From Streptomyces viridochromogenes (GTDB lineage: Bacteria > Actinomycetota > Actinomycetes > Streptomycetales > Streptomycetaceae), in NCBI RefSeq assembly GCF_001270495.1, contig NZ_LGUR01000012.1, positions 1 through 15,632 of the forward strand: 15,632 bases of DNA, written 5' to 3'. How positions within the stretch are numbered: position 1 is the first letter of the stretch; each line of letters opens with the position of its first letter. The notes under the pieces were generated by a model, which worked only from the letters and a program-made list of their open reading frames with translations, was not told the DNA's origin and searched no databases. The position numbers and the translations under genes were made by a program. Positions 1 through 7,328 of the stretch are shown here, piece after piece.

Positions 1-2
1 CC

Positions 3-779
3 CCCACCACCCCACCCTCCCCCCACACCGCCGAAGTGCAGGCCCTGGCCGTAACCCGCGACCGAATCCAAGCCCTACGCCACATAGACCTGACCGTCAC
101 CCCCGGCGAAACCATCGCCCTGATGGGCCGCAACGGCGCCGGAAAGTCCACGCTCCTCAACACCCTCGTCGGCCTGGTGGAACCGTCCGCCGGATCGGTC
201 CAGGTCGGCGGAGCCACCCCTCACCGAACCGCCCCGAAGGACCTCGTACGCCGCGTGGGCCTGGTCCCCCAGGAACCCCGCGATCTGCTCTACGCCGACA
301 CGGTCCAAGCGGAGTGCGCCGCCGCCGACCAGGACGCCGGCGCACCCCCCGGCACCTGCCGCGCCCTCGTTTCCGAACTCCTCCCGGGACCGGGCATCGC
401 GGACGACACCCACCCCCGCGACCTGTCCGAGGGCCAGCGCCTCACCCTCGCCCTGGCCGTGGTCCTGACCGCCGACCCGCCGCTTCTCCTCCTCGACGAA
501 CCGACCCGCGGCCTGGACTACGCGGCGAAGGCCCGCCTCGTCACGCTGCTGCGCGGCCTGGCCGCCCGAGGGCACGCCATCGTGCTGGCCACCCACGACG
601 TGGAACTCGCCGCGGAGCTCGCGCACCGGGTCGTCCTGCTGGCCGACGGCGAGGTGATCGCCGACGGCCCGACCTCGGAGGTCGTCGTCTCGTCCCCGTC
701 CTTCGCCCCGCAGGTGGCCAAGATCCTGGCGCCGCAAAGGTGGCTCACGGTCGCCGAGGTGCGCGAGGCCCTCGCATGA
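3..779 (+). CDS. ECF-type ABC transporter ATP-binding protein, 5' truncated by window edge
   Basis: This ATPase would power an energy-coupling-factor importer with the S-component-like protein encoded next. The frame is open to the left edge, and the first GTG is at 36. Numbered from that GTG, I see Walker A GRNGAGKST (31-39), Q-loop Gln79, a variant signature LSEGQ (about 130-134), Walker B LLLLDEPT (150-157) and the switch His187 in ATHD. The residues before the GTG are Pro/Thr-rich (PTTPPSPHTAE) and look like an interdomain linker. I infer that this is the second nucleotide-binding domain of a fused two-ATPase protein, as is common in actinobacterial ECF systems. A separate single-domain ATPase starting at GTG 36 is possible, but no ribosome binding site precedes it. 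The stop overlaps the next start (ATGA), so the two are translationally coupled. Confidence 0.9.
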   Translation, partial: PTTPPSPHTAEVQALAVTRDRIQALRHIDLTVTPGETIALMGRNGAGKSTLLNTLVGLVEPSAGSVQVGGATPHRTAPKDLVRRVGLVPQEPRDLLYADTVQAECAAADQDAGAPPGTCRALVSELLPGPGIADDTHPRDLSEGQRLTLALAVVLTADPPLLLLDEPTRGLDYAAKARLVTLLRGLAARGHAIVLATHDVELAAELAHRVVLLADGEVIADGPTSEVVVSSPSFAPQVAKILAPQRWLTVAEVREALA

Positions 780-1606
780 CCAGCCACGACACCCCCCAGG
801 CCAGGGCCGTCCGCCTGGGCCCCCGCTCCATCGCCGCCCTCACCCTGGTCAGCGCGGTCGGCGTCGCCGCGCTGGTCTGGCCCTTCTTCGCGCCGCCCGA
901 GTCGGCGGTCGTCGCGCACAGCCAGGACGCGCCGTGGCTCTTCGCCTGTCTGCTCGTGCTGCTGGTCGCGATCGTCGCGGCGACGATCTCCGAGTCCGGT
1001 CTCGGGCCGAAGGCGGTCGCGATGCTCGGTGTGCTGGCCGCGGCCGGAGCCGCCCTGCGCCCGATCGGCGCCGGTACCGCCGGTCTCGAACCGATGTTCT
1101 TCCTGATGATCCTGAGCGGCCGTGTCCTCGGCCCCGGCTTCGGATTCGTGCTCGGTTCGCTGTCGATGTTCGCGTCGGCGCTGCTCACGGGCGGGGTGGG
1201 GCCATGGATGCCGTTCCAGATGCTCGCGATGGGCTGGATCACCATGGGGGCGGGGCTGCTGCCCGGCCAGGACCGTCTACGCGGTCGCGCGGAGCGCCTT
1301 CTCCTCTGCGCGTACGGCATCCCGGCGGCGTTCGCCTACGGCACGGTCACGAACCTGGCGGGCTGGACCTTCATGAGCAGCGCGGCCTCGAACATCTCCT
1401 TCGGCGGAGATCTCCCGGCCCTCACCAACCTGGCCCGCTTCGTCGCCTACGTCCTGGCCACCTCCCTGGGGTGGGACCTGGGCCGGGCGGTCACCACCGT
1501 CGTCCTGACCCTCACCCTCGGCCCGGTGATCCTCCGCGCCCTGCGCCGAGCCACCCGCCGCGCGGCTTTCGAGAGCCCGGTCACGTTCGACACTCCCTCA
1601 GGGTGA
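776..1606 (+). CDS. ECF transporter S-component-like integral membrane protein
   Basis: Substrate-binding (S) components of ECF importers are small membrane proteins that capture vitamins or metals and dock on a T protein with two ATPases. This 276-residue protein has about six to seven hydrophobic spans (near 19-38, 54-72, 79-99, 106-138, 143-163, 174-198, 218-255). Its central run, GRVLGPGFGFVLGSLSMFAS, GGVGPWMPFQMLAMGW and GAGLLPG, is characteristic of the family. The ATG at 776 overlaps the stop of the ATPase gene by 4 bp. No T component lies downstream, so if present it is upstream of the window. The substrate cannot be read from sequence; cobalamin-type or another vitamin is only a possibility. 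The C-terminus is basic, fitting a cytoplasmic tail. Confidence 0.85.
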   Translation: MTSHDTPQARAVRLGPRSIAALTLVSAVGVAALVWPFFAPPESAVVAHSQDAPWLFACLLVLLVAIVAATISESGLGPKAVAMLGVLAAAGAALRPIGAGTAGLEPMFFLMILSGRVLGPGFGFVLGSLSMFASALLTGGVGPWMPFQMLAMGWITMGAGLLPGQDRLRGRAERLLLCAYGIPAAFAYGTVTNLAGWTFMSSAASNISFGGDLPALTNLARFVAYVLATSLGWDLGRAVTTVVLTLTLGPVILRALRRATRRAAFESPVTFDTPSG

Positions 1607-1946
1607 AGGGGCACGCGCACACCGTCACACCCCCGGTGAAGCACCCCACATGACCCACATCACCTACTACCTGACCTAGTCGGGCAAATAGGACGCCATG
1701 TCCACGCCATAACCGTCCCTGACCTGCACATTGAGAGCCAGGTCACACGATCAACCGTCGCCCCGCATACGACCGCAACTAGCAAATGCCCTCATTGCGG
1801 ACGCCTTCCCGGCCTGGTTGTGTGGAGGACGTCGCACGGCGCCGACGTGCCCTCAGGGCCGCGGCGCCGACGTATGCCCCCGCCTCGCATCGCATCGCGT
1901 GGTTCCGGCATGCCCGCGATCCGATGTCCCCGAAGAAAGGCTCCCC
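1607..1946 (+). other. 340-bp gene-free leader/intergenic region before the transglycosylase gene
   Basis: I find no convincing gene here on either strand. The first half (about 1650-1790) is less GC-rich than the rest of the window and probably contains the promoter of the secreted transglycosylase gene, but no hexamer pair stands out. The second half holds a strong hairpin (1829-1873, listed separately). No good terminator follows the upstream transporter gene; only short weak stems are present after 1606. An ORF could be drawn from 1731 into the transglycosylase gene, but it would put a long non-signal segment ahead of a classical signal peptide. Confidence 0.6.
1829..1873 (+). promoter_or_regulatory. 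Hairpin with direct repeats in the transglycosylase leader
   Basis: CGGCGCCGACGT occurs at 1837-1848 and again at 1862-1873. The self-complementary CGGCGCCG parts (1837-1844 and 1862-1869) can pair around an inner GCCC-TCA-GGGC stem (1849-1859). ACGTCG at 1829-1834 can instead pair with CGACGT of either copy (1843-1848 or 1868-1873). Mutually exclusive folds about 75 nt before the start suggest a leader regulator, or simply a terminator-like barrier. There is no U-tract. It does not match any riboswitch class I can recognise. Confidence 0.4.
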
Positions 1947-2369
1947 GTGACCGTGTCCGTCGTTTCCTCCTTCCGCCGCATCTCCGCCCCGAAGAAGGCC
2001 CTCACGGGTGTCGCCCTGGCCGCGGCCACCGCCGGCACCCTGTTCGCCGCCGCGCCCGCGCAGGCCGCGACGACCGAGGCCGGTTCGGCGCAGCAGATCG
2101 CGCAGAAGATGATCTCGGACTCGGCCCAGTACCAGTGCTTCTCCAAGATCGTGGACCACGAGAGCGACTGGAACGTCAACGCCACCAACGCCTCCAGCGG
2201 CGCCTACGGCCTCGTCCAGGCCCTGCCGGGCAACAAGATGGCCTCGGCCGGCTCCGACTGGAAGACCAACGCGGCCACCCAGATCAAGTGGGGCGTGGAC
2301 TACATGAAGGACCGCTACGGCAGCCCGTGCGGCGCGTGGAACTTCTGGCAGTCGAACGGCTGGTACTGA
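1947..2369 (+). CDS. Secreted lytic-transglycosylase-like (SLT/Apf-type) protein
   Basis: This protein probably cleaves peptidoglycan outside the membrane. It has 140 residues. The first 41 or so form a Sec signal peptide: basic FRRISAPKKA, a hydrophobic Ala-rich core, then AQA at 38-40 before the likely cut. The mature part is one compact lysozyme-fold domain with the likely catalytic Glu72 in DHESDWN, the GAYGLVQ motif (86-91) and an Ala-Thr-Gln-Ile-Lys-Trp-Gly helix. Cys64 and Cys128 could form a disulfide. I chose GTG 1947 because GAAAGG lies 6 nt upstream and the signal peptide then begins properly; GTG 1953 is an alternative. It lacks a LysM or other wall-binding domain. It stands alone in its transcription unit and is followed by a strong terminator. 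Confidence 0.88.
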   Translation: MTVSVVSSFRRISAPKKALTGVALAAATAGTLFAAAPAQAATTEAGSAQQIAQKMISDSAQYQCFSKIVDHESDWNVNATNASSGAYGLVQALPGNKMASAGSDWKTNAATQIKWGVDYMKDRYGSPCGAWNFWQSNGWY

Positions 2370-2402
2370 GCCTTGGCCTGAGCCGACACCGCCAGACAGA
2401 CC

Positions 2403-2440
2403 GAAGGCGGCGGCCCCCGATCCCCGGGGCCGCCGCCTTC
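2403..2440 (+). terminator. Intrinsic terminator after the transglycosylase gene
   Basis: A 15-bp perfect stem, GAAGGCGGCGGCCCC with GGGGCCGCCGCCTTC, closes an 8-nt loop 33 nt after the stop codon. There is no U-run, as is usual in Streptomyces. Because the stem is symmetric it can also stop transcripts arriving on the minus strand from the small membrane-protein gene and the P450 gene. Confidence 0.9.
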
Positions 2441-2455
2441 GCCATGTCCGCTTCC

Positions 2456-2620
2456 CTAGTCGCGCCGCCCCGCCACCGCGTCGACGACGAAGCCGACGGC
2501 CAGGAGCGTCACGACGAAGAGCAGCACCATCACGACATGCCGCGTGTTGCCCGGATCGGTGAAGGAGGGGCCGGCGCCCCAGGAGACTGCTACGGCTGCG
2601 GCGATCGGCACCGATCGCAT
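2456..2620 (-). CDS. Small single-span membrane protein (54 aa), function unknown
   Basis: The minus-strand frame reads MRSVPIAAAVAVSWGAGPSF and so on, ending in AVAGRRD and TAG. It has one hydrophobic helix (about 29-50, rich in Val and Leu) after a short polar stretch with Thr-Asp-Pro-Gly-Asn, and a basic Arg-Arg-Asp tail. The first 15 residues are also hydrophobic. Third codon positions are almost all G or C, as in the neighbouring genes, which argues that the frame is real. GAAAG lies 6 nt before ATG 2620; ATG 2623 and GTG 2635 are other in-frame starts. It sits 99 bp downstream of the CYP125-like gene on the same strand and could share its transcript. I do not recognise a family. Confidence 0.6.
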   Translation of the reverse strand: MRSVPIAAAVAVSWGAGPSFTDPGNTRHVVMVLLFVVTLLAVGFVVDAVAGRRD

Positions 2621-2719
2621 CATGATCTTTCGCACAGGGGTGAGGGTAACCGAGGGGTCTCGGGGGAGGCAGGAACGGGGCGTGGGGATAGGGGGTGCTC
2701 CTGCCTCCCTCGGGACAGG

Positions 2720-3955
2720 TCAGCCGGAGCTGACCTGCAGTTCCTTCACACCGTTGATCCACGCGGAGCGCAGCCGGCGGGGGTCCCCGACCAGCCGTAG
2801 GTCGGGCATGGCGTCGGCCACGGCGTTGAAGATGAGGTCGATCTCCAGGACCGCGAGGGACTTGCCCAGGCAGAAGTGGGGACCGCCGCCGCCGAATCCG
2901 AGGTGGGGGTTGGGGTCGCGGGTGATGTCGAAGGTGTCGGGATTCTCGAAGACCTCGGGGTCGTGATTCGCCGAGGCATAGAAGATGCCTACCCGCTCAC
3001 CCTTCTTTATGCGCTTCCCGCCCAACTCCGTGTCCTGAGTCGCCGTCCGCTGGAAGGACACGACGGGGGTCGCCCAGCGGACGATCTCCTCGGCCGCCGT
3101 CGCCGGGCGCTCCCGTTTGTACAGCTCCCACTGGTCGGGGTGGGTGAGGAAGGCGTGCATGCCGTGGGTGATGGCGTTGCGGGTGGTCTCGTTGCCCGCC
3201 ACCGCCAGCATCAGCACGAAGAACCCGAACTCGTCGGAGCGCAGGTTGCCTTCGTCCTCGGCCGCCACCAGCGTGCTGACGAGGTCCTTCGCCGGGCACT
3301 CCTTCCGGTCGGCGGCCATGTTCATCGCGTACGCGATGAGTTCGGTGGCCGACTCCTGCCCGACCTCCTCGGTGATGGCGTACTCGGGATCGTCGTACGC
3401 GATCATCTTGTTGGACCAGTCGAAGATCTTGGCCCGGTCGTCCTGCGGGATGCCGATGAGCTCGGCGATGGCCTGGAGGGGCAGTTCGCAGGCGACCTCG
3501 GTGACGAAGTCGAAGGGGCCGGAGCGGTCACGGGCGTTCGCGGCGATCGTCAGCGCACGCGTCCGCAGGCGCTCCTCCAGGGCCCGGATGGCGCGCGGGG
3601 TGAAGACGCGCTGGACGATCTGGCGGACCCGGGTGTGCTCGGGCGGGTCCATGTTCAGCAGGATCAGCCGCTGGGCATCGATGGCGTCGCGCTCGATGTG
3701 CTCGTTGAAGCGGATGATCGCCGTGTTGAGGGTGGACGAGAACAACTCCGGGTGCGTCGACACGTACTTGACGTCCGCGTGCCGGGTCACCGCCCAGTAG
3801 CCCTCGTCCTGGAACCCGGCCACGTTGCCCGACTGCGGGATCCAGCGGACCGGTTCGGCCCGGCGCAGCTCGGCGAACTCCGGGAGGGGTACGCGATGGT
3901 GCAGCACATCGGGGTCGGTGAAGTCGAACCCGTCGGGCAGCGCTGGACAGGTCAT
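2720..3955 (-). CDS. Cytochrome P450, CYP125 family (sterol side-chain 26/27-hydroxylase type)
   Basis: CYP125 enzymes oxidise the terminal methyl of the cholesterol or cholest-4-en-3-one side chain, using ferredoxin-delivered electrons, to start side-chain degradation. The 411-residue protein shows PPGF-like LPDGFDFTDP at the N-terminus, the LNMDPPEHTRVRQI segment (about 100-113), the I-helix motif AGNETTRN (253-260), ExxR at E290-R293 and the heme loop FGGGGPHFCLG with Cys362. Long stretches (FDFTDP, NMDxPxHTR, FGFFVxMLAVAGNETTRN, WATPV, LIFNAVAD) match what I remember of mycobacterial CYP125A1. ATG 3955 has AGGAG 6 nt upstream; an in-frame ATG at 3982 has no such site. It is divergent from a FadA5-like thiolase gene. 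No ferredoxin gene is adjacent. The family assignment is strong; the natural substrate in this organism is inferred. Confidence 0.9.
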   Translation of the reverse strand: MTCPALPDGFDFTDPDVLHHRVPLPEFAELRRAEPVRWIPQSGNVAGFQDEGYWAVTRHADVKYVSTHPELFSSTLNTAIIRFNEHIERDAIDAQRLILLNMDPPEHTRVRQIVQRVFTPRAIRALEERLRTRALTIAANARDRSGPFDFVTEVACELPLQAIAELIGIPQDDRAKIFDWSNKMIAYDDPEYAITEEVGQESATELIAYAMNMAADRKECPAKDLVSTLVAAEDEGNLRSDEFGFFVLMLAVAGNETTRNAITHGMHAFLTHPDQWELYKRERPATAAEEIVRWATPVVSFQRTATQDTELGGKRIKKGERVGIFYASANHDPEVFENPDTFDITRDPNPHLGFGGGGPHFCLGKSLAVLEIDLIFNAVADAMPDLRLVGDPRRLRSAWINGVKELQVSSG

Positions 3956-3996
3956 GGACAGCTCCTGACGGTCCATCAGCAAAGAGGGTCGTCGTG

Positions 3997-4025
3997 ACGG
4001 TAGTAACGGGTTCTACAACTGGCAA
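3997..4025 (-). promoter_or_regulatory. Predicted promoter of the CYP125-like gene
   Basis: On the minus strand, TTGCCA (4025-4020) is followed after exactly 17 nt by TACCGT (4002-3997). The first matches the TTGACA box at five of six positions and the second fits TAnnnT. The start codon is 42 nt downstream of the -10 box. The KstR-like operator (4002-4015) fills most of the spacer, so a bound repressor would block RNA polymerase. Confidence 0.6.
4002..4015 (-). promoter_or_regulatory. KstR-like operator, CYP125 side
   Basis: Read on the minus strand this is TAGAACCCGTTACT. It fits the known KstR consensus TnnAACnnGTTnnA at seven of eight defined positions; only the final A is missing. KstR is the TetR-family repressor of sterol catabolism in mycobacteria and rhodococci. 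The site lies between the -35 and -10 boxes of the P450 promoter. Recognition by a KstR-type protein is inferred, since no regulator gene is in the window. Confidence 0.55.
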
Positions 4026-4100
4026 GAGCCATGAACGTCCCAGTTGCCCGCACACCCCTTGCCGTCACTGAAGTTCCGTCAGCACACTGCAAGACAGAAC

Positions 4101-5339
<1,239 letters not shown>

Positions 5340-5348
5340 CCTCGGGGC

Positions 5349-5705
5349 ATGAGGACGCGCACCCTGAGGTTCGGTTTGTACGCGGACGAGCAAGGGCTCG
5401 CATGGGTCAGAGGCCTCGTGGACGAGGCCGTGGGCGCACGCGAGGCCCGGCTCGTCGACGTGACGGTCGCGCACACGTTTCCCGCGAGCGGGATGACGAC
5501 CGCTGACCTGTACGACCATCTCGCGGAGCAGTGGGGATGGGAGAACCCCGGTCAGAGCCACGGCGCCCGGGAAGCGGTCGAACTGCGGGTCCGGTTGGCC
5601 TGTTCCCTGCGGACGTGGCGGGCGGTCCGGAAGACGGTGATCAGGGAGCTGTGCCCGGAAGGAGCCGCGCCGCACACCTGCCGGGTGCCGTGGGCCGCTG
5701 CGTGA
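5349..5705 (+). CDS. Hypothetical protein (118 aa) downstream of the thiolase
   Basis: I do not recognise a family. The product is 118 residues, soluble, with no signal peptide or membrane span. It begins MRTRTLRFGLYADEQGLAWV and includes a Trp-Gly-Trp-Glu-Asn segment near residue 61, two Cys in the C-terminal half besides one near 84, and an Arg-rich helix (RLACSLRTWRAVRKTVIREL). The ATG lies only 9 nt after the thiolase stop, with GGGG just before it, so it is probably co-transcribed and translationally coupled. It converges on the DUF397 gene, with 10 bp between the stop codons and no clear terminator. Coding bias matches neighbouring genes. A link to sterol or acyl-CoA metabolism would be a guess from position only. 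Confidence 0.72.
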   Translation: MRTRTLRFGLYADEQGLAWVRGLVDEAVGAREARLVDVTVAHTFPASGMTTADLYDHLAEQWGWENPGQSHGAREAVELRVRLACSLRTWRAVRKTVIRELCPEGAAPHTCRVPWAAA

Positions 5706-5715
5706 GCGCTCCGCG

Positions 5716-5988
5716 CTAGTTGTGCGCCGTCCAGTTGACGAAGGTGGTGAACGCGGCGGGGTCGAGGGTGACGATTGGCCCCGCCGGGTTCTTGGAGTCG
5801 CGGATGGCGATGGTGGTGTGGGGGGTTTCGGCGATCTCGATGCATTCGCCGCCCTGATCGCCGCTGTGCGAGGACTTGCGCCAGGCCAGGGCGCCGAGCG
5901 GCGCGCATTCGACACACTGGCCGCCTTCATCACCGCTGTAGCTGGACTTACGCCACTGGATCCCCGTCAGAATCTCGGTGCTCTCCAT
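5716..5988 (-). CDS. DUF397 protein with internally duplicated WRKSS motif
   Basis: DUF397 proteins are small actinobacterial proteins almost always encoded beside an XRE/DUF5753 regulator; they include the AbaA-orfD-like members of whiJ clusters, and may modulate the partner regulator. The 90-residue product has the hallmark WRKSS twice, at 12-16 (WRKSSYSGDEGGQCVE) and 36-40 (WRKSSHSGDQGGECIE). The classical tail follows: IAIRDSKNPAGPIVTLDPAAFTTFVNW. Most family members carry one WRKSS unit, so the N-terminal half is duplicated in tandem. ATG 5988 is preceded by GGAGGAG. The start lies inside the end of the regulator gene (41-bp overlap), which implies co-translation. Confidence 0.92.
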   Translation of the reverse strand: MESTEILTGIQWRKSSYSGDEGGQCVECAPLGALAWRKSSHSGDQGGECIEIAETPHTTIAIRDSKNPAGPIVTLDPAAFTTFVNWTAHN

Positions 5989-6799
5989 AACGCTCCTCCA
6001 TTACGCGCCGCATCAACTCCGCCGAGTCCTTGATGGAGAGTGCGGCGGCTTGCAGATGATCGTAACGGAGCGAGCAGATCCTGACGGTCTCCGGGTTAGC
6101 GGTCGGATGCCCGCTGCCGCCGTATCCCTCCGTGTAAACAATGGTCGGGTCGCTCGCAAAGCGGTAGACGTCGAACGAGCCTTGCAGTCCCGCATGCGCC
6201 CCGGCGGAGAACGGCAACACCTGAATGTTGACCCGGGGATTGCCCTCGAAGGACAACAAGTGCGCGAGTTGTTCCCGCATGGTCTCCCGGCCACCGATCT
6301 CCAGATACAGCGCGGCCTCGCTCAGGATCGCCCAGAAGACCGGGGGCTCCTGCTTCTCAAGGATGCGCTGACGGGCCAGCCGGACCTCCGTGCGGTCGTC
6401 GAGGTCGGTTTCGTCCAGCACACCGAGCACGGCGCGAGCGTATGCCCTGGTCTGGAGGAGACCGAGAACCATGTGGTCCTGGAAGGAGCAGATCTCGACC
6501 GCCCGCACCTCCAACTCCGCCACCTGCTGAAACCAGGCCGGAAGTTGACTACGCATCACCAGCTCATGCAGCCGCGACAGCGCCCCGCCCGTCCCCAGCG
6601 CGATGTCCACCCGCTCACTGAACGGCAACGTCGGCAGTTTCCGGGCCGTCTCGATCTGGCCGACCAGGGAACCGGTGCAGTAGACGATGTCCCCGAGCTG
6701 TTTCTGCGTCAGCGAGGCGGCCTCGCGGTGGCGGCGTAGCTCGAAGCCGTAGTAGTCGAGGGGCGAGGCGCCCGGGTCAAGGGTGTTGATGTGGGTCAC
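5948..6799 (-). CDS. XRE-family helix-turn-helix regulator with DUF5753 (WhiJ-like)
   Basis: This is a cytoplasmic DNA-binding regulator of the type that works with DUF397 proteins in Streptomyces. An N-terminal helix-turn-helix covers about 18-72 (FELRRHREAASLTQKQLGDI, SLVGQIETARKLPT). The long C-terminal DUF5753 ligand- or partner-binding domain covers about 95-270 and shows LGLLQTRAYARAVL, VRLARQRILE, INIQVLPF-like (VNIQVLPFSAGAHAG) and IVYTEGY. At 283 residues it has full family length. The GTG at 6799 has GAGAGGGG 6 nt upstream. It overlaps the DUF397 gene at its 3' end and faces an anti-sigma-like ATPase gene across a 91-bp divergent region where its operator is likely to be. WhiJ-like function in development is inferred from family knowledge. 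Confidence 0.93.
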   Translation of the reverse strand: MTHINTLDPGASPLDYYGFELRRHREAASLTQKQLGDIVYCTGSLVGQIETARKLPTLPFSERVDIALGTGGALSRLHELVMRSQLPAWFQQVAELEVRAVEICSFQDHMVLGLLQTRAYARAVLGVLDETDLDDRTEVRLARQRILEKQEPPVFWAILSEAALYLEIGGRETMREQLAHLLSFEGNPRVNIQVLPFSAGAHAGLQGSFDVYRFASDPTIVYTEGYGGSGHPTANPETVRICSLRYDHLQAAALSIKDSAELMRRVMEERYGEHRDSDGDPVA

Positions 6800-6840
6800 G
6801 CGGAACCCCTCTCACGCAACTGGGCCAAATTCGGGACCCG

Positions 6841-6870
6841 TTGTATCCGTCCTGTAGCCCAAAGTAGTTG
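6841..6870 (+). promoter_or_regulatory. Possible promoter of the anti-sigma-like ATPase gene
   Basis: TTGTAT (6841-6846) and TAGTTG (6865-6870) lie 18 nt apart, about 20 nt before GTG 6891. The match is only moderate. The 91-bp divergent region is locally AT-richer than the genes. Partial inverted repeats (CAACT near 6818 with AGTTG at 6866-6870) might be regulator contacts. Confidence 0.3.
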
Positions 6871-6890
6871 TGCGAGGTCACGCTCGTACC

Positions 6891-7328
6891 GTGAATCGAT
6901 ACATTCCCCCCACCTACCTGGCCCCCTTCCGTCACCAGTACCGCCTGCGCCTGACCGTCGGCGAACACTCGGCCCGGCACATCCGCGCCATCGCGCGCTC
7001 GCTGCTCGGCGAGTGGAGCATGCGCGAGCTGGCCGACGCCGTGGAGCTGGGCGTGACCGAGCTGGTCGCCAATGTCGTACGGCATGTTCCGGACCGGCGG
7101 TGTGAGGTGCTGCTCCTGCGGCAGACGCGCGGGGTACGGGTGGAGGTGGCGGACGGCTTCGGGCAACTCCCCGTGTTCCACGCCGAGTCGGCGCCGGAGG
7201 ACGAGGGCGGCCGGGGGCTCCTGCTGCTGGACGCGGTGTCCGACAAGTGGGGTGTGGACCGTCGGCACGGTGGCGGCAAATCGGTGTGGTTCGAGTGCGG
7301 CCGAAACGGAGGGGACCTTCGCACTTGA
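6891..7328 (+). CDS. RsbW-like ATP-binding protein (HATPase_c, anti-sigma/serine kinase type)
   Basis: Proteins of this group are small GHKL ATPases related to anti-sigma factor kinases. In Streptomyces whiJ-like clusters one of them (AbaA-orfA-like) accompanies the XRE and DUF397 proteins. The 145-residue product shows the N box ELVANVVRH (Glu57, Asn61), the G1 box VADGF (Asp88) and the G2 box GGRGL (106-110), all in the normal order and spacing, with SVWFEC as the last strand. The start is GTG 6891 by fit to the family; GTG 6870 is also in frame. Neither has a strong ribosome binding site, though GAGG lies 13 nt before 6891. Its stop overlaps the TTG start of the following membrane-protein gene. 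Its protein target is unknown. Confidence 0.88.
   Translation: MNRYIPPTYLAPFRHQYRLRLTVGEHSARHIRAIARSLLGEWSMRELADAVELGVTELVANVVRHVPDRRCEVLLLRQTRGVRVEVADGFGQLPVFHAESAPEDEGGRGLLLLDAVSDKWGVDRRHGGGKSVWFECGRNGGDLRT

Noticed and set aside
1607..1946. Possible c-di-AMP (ydaO-type) riboswitch before the wall hydrolase gene
   Set aside because: Such leaders are common before Streptomyces wall hydrolase genes, and GAGAGCC occurs at 1732-1738, but I could not lay out the other conserved segments of that class. I kept only the visible hairpins.
1731..1946. N-terminal extension of the transglycosylase from 1731
   Set aside because: It would put 72 non-signal residues before a clear signal peptide. GTG 1947 has a proper ribosome binding site.
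3971..3982. Upstream ATG (3982) for the P450
   Set aside because: The AGGAG site fits ATG 3955, and family members begin near the LPDGFDF segment.
2876..3997. Long plus-strand ORF opposite the CYP125-like gene
   Set aside because: It is a high-GC antisense shadow of a gene with all P450 motifs.
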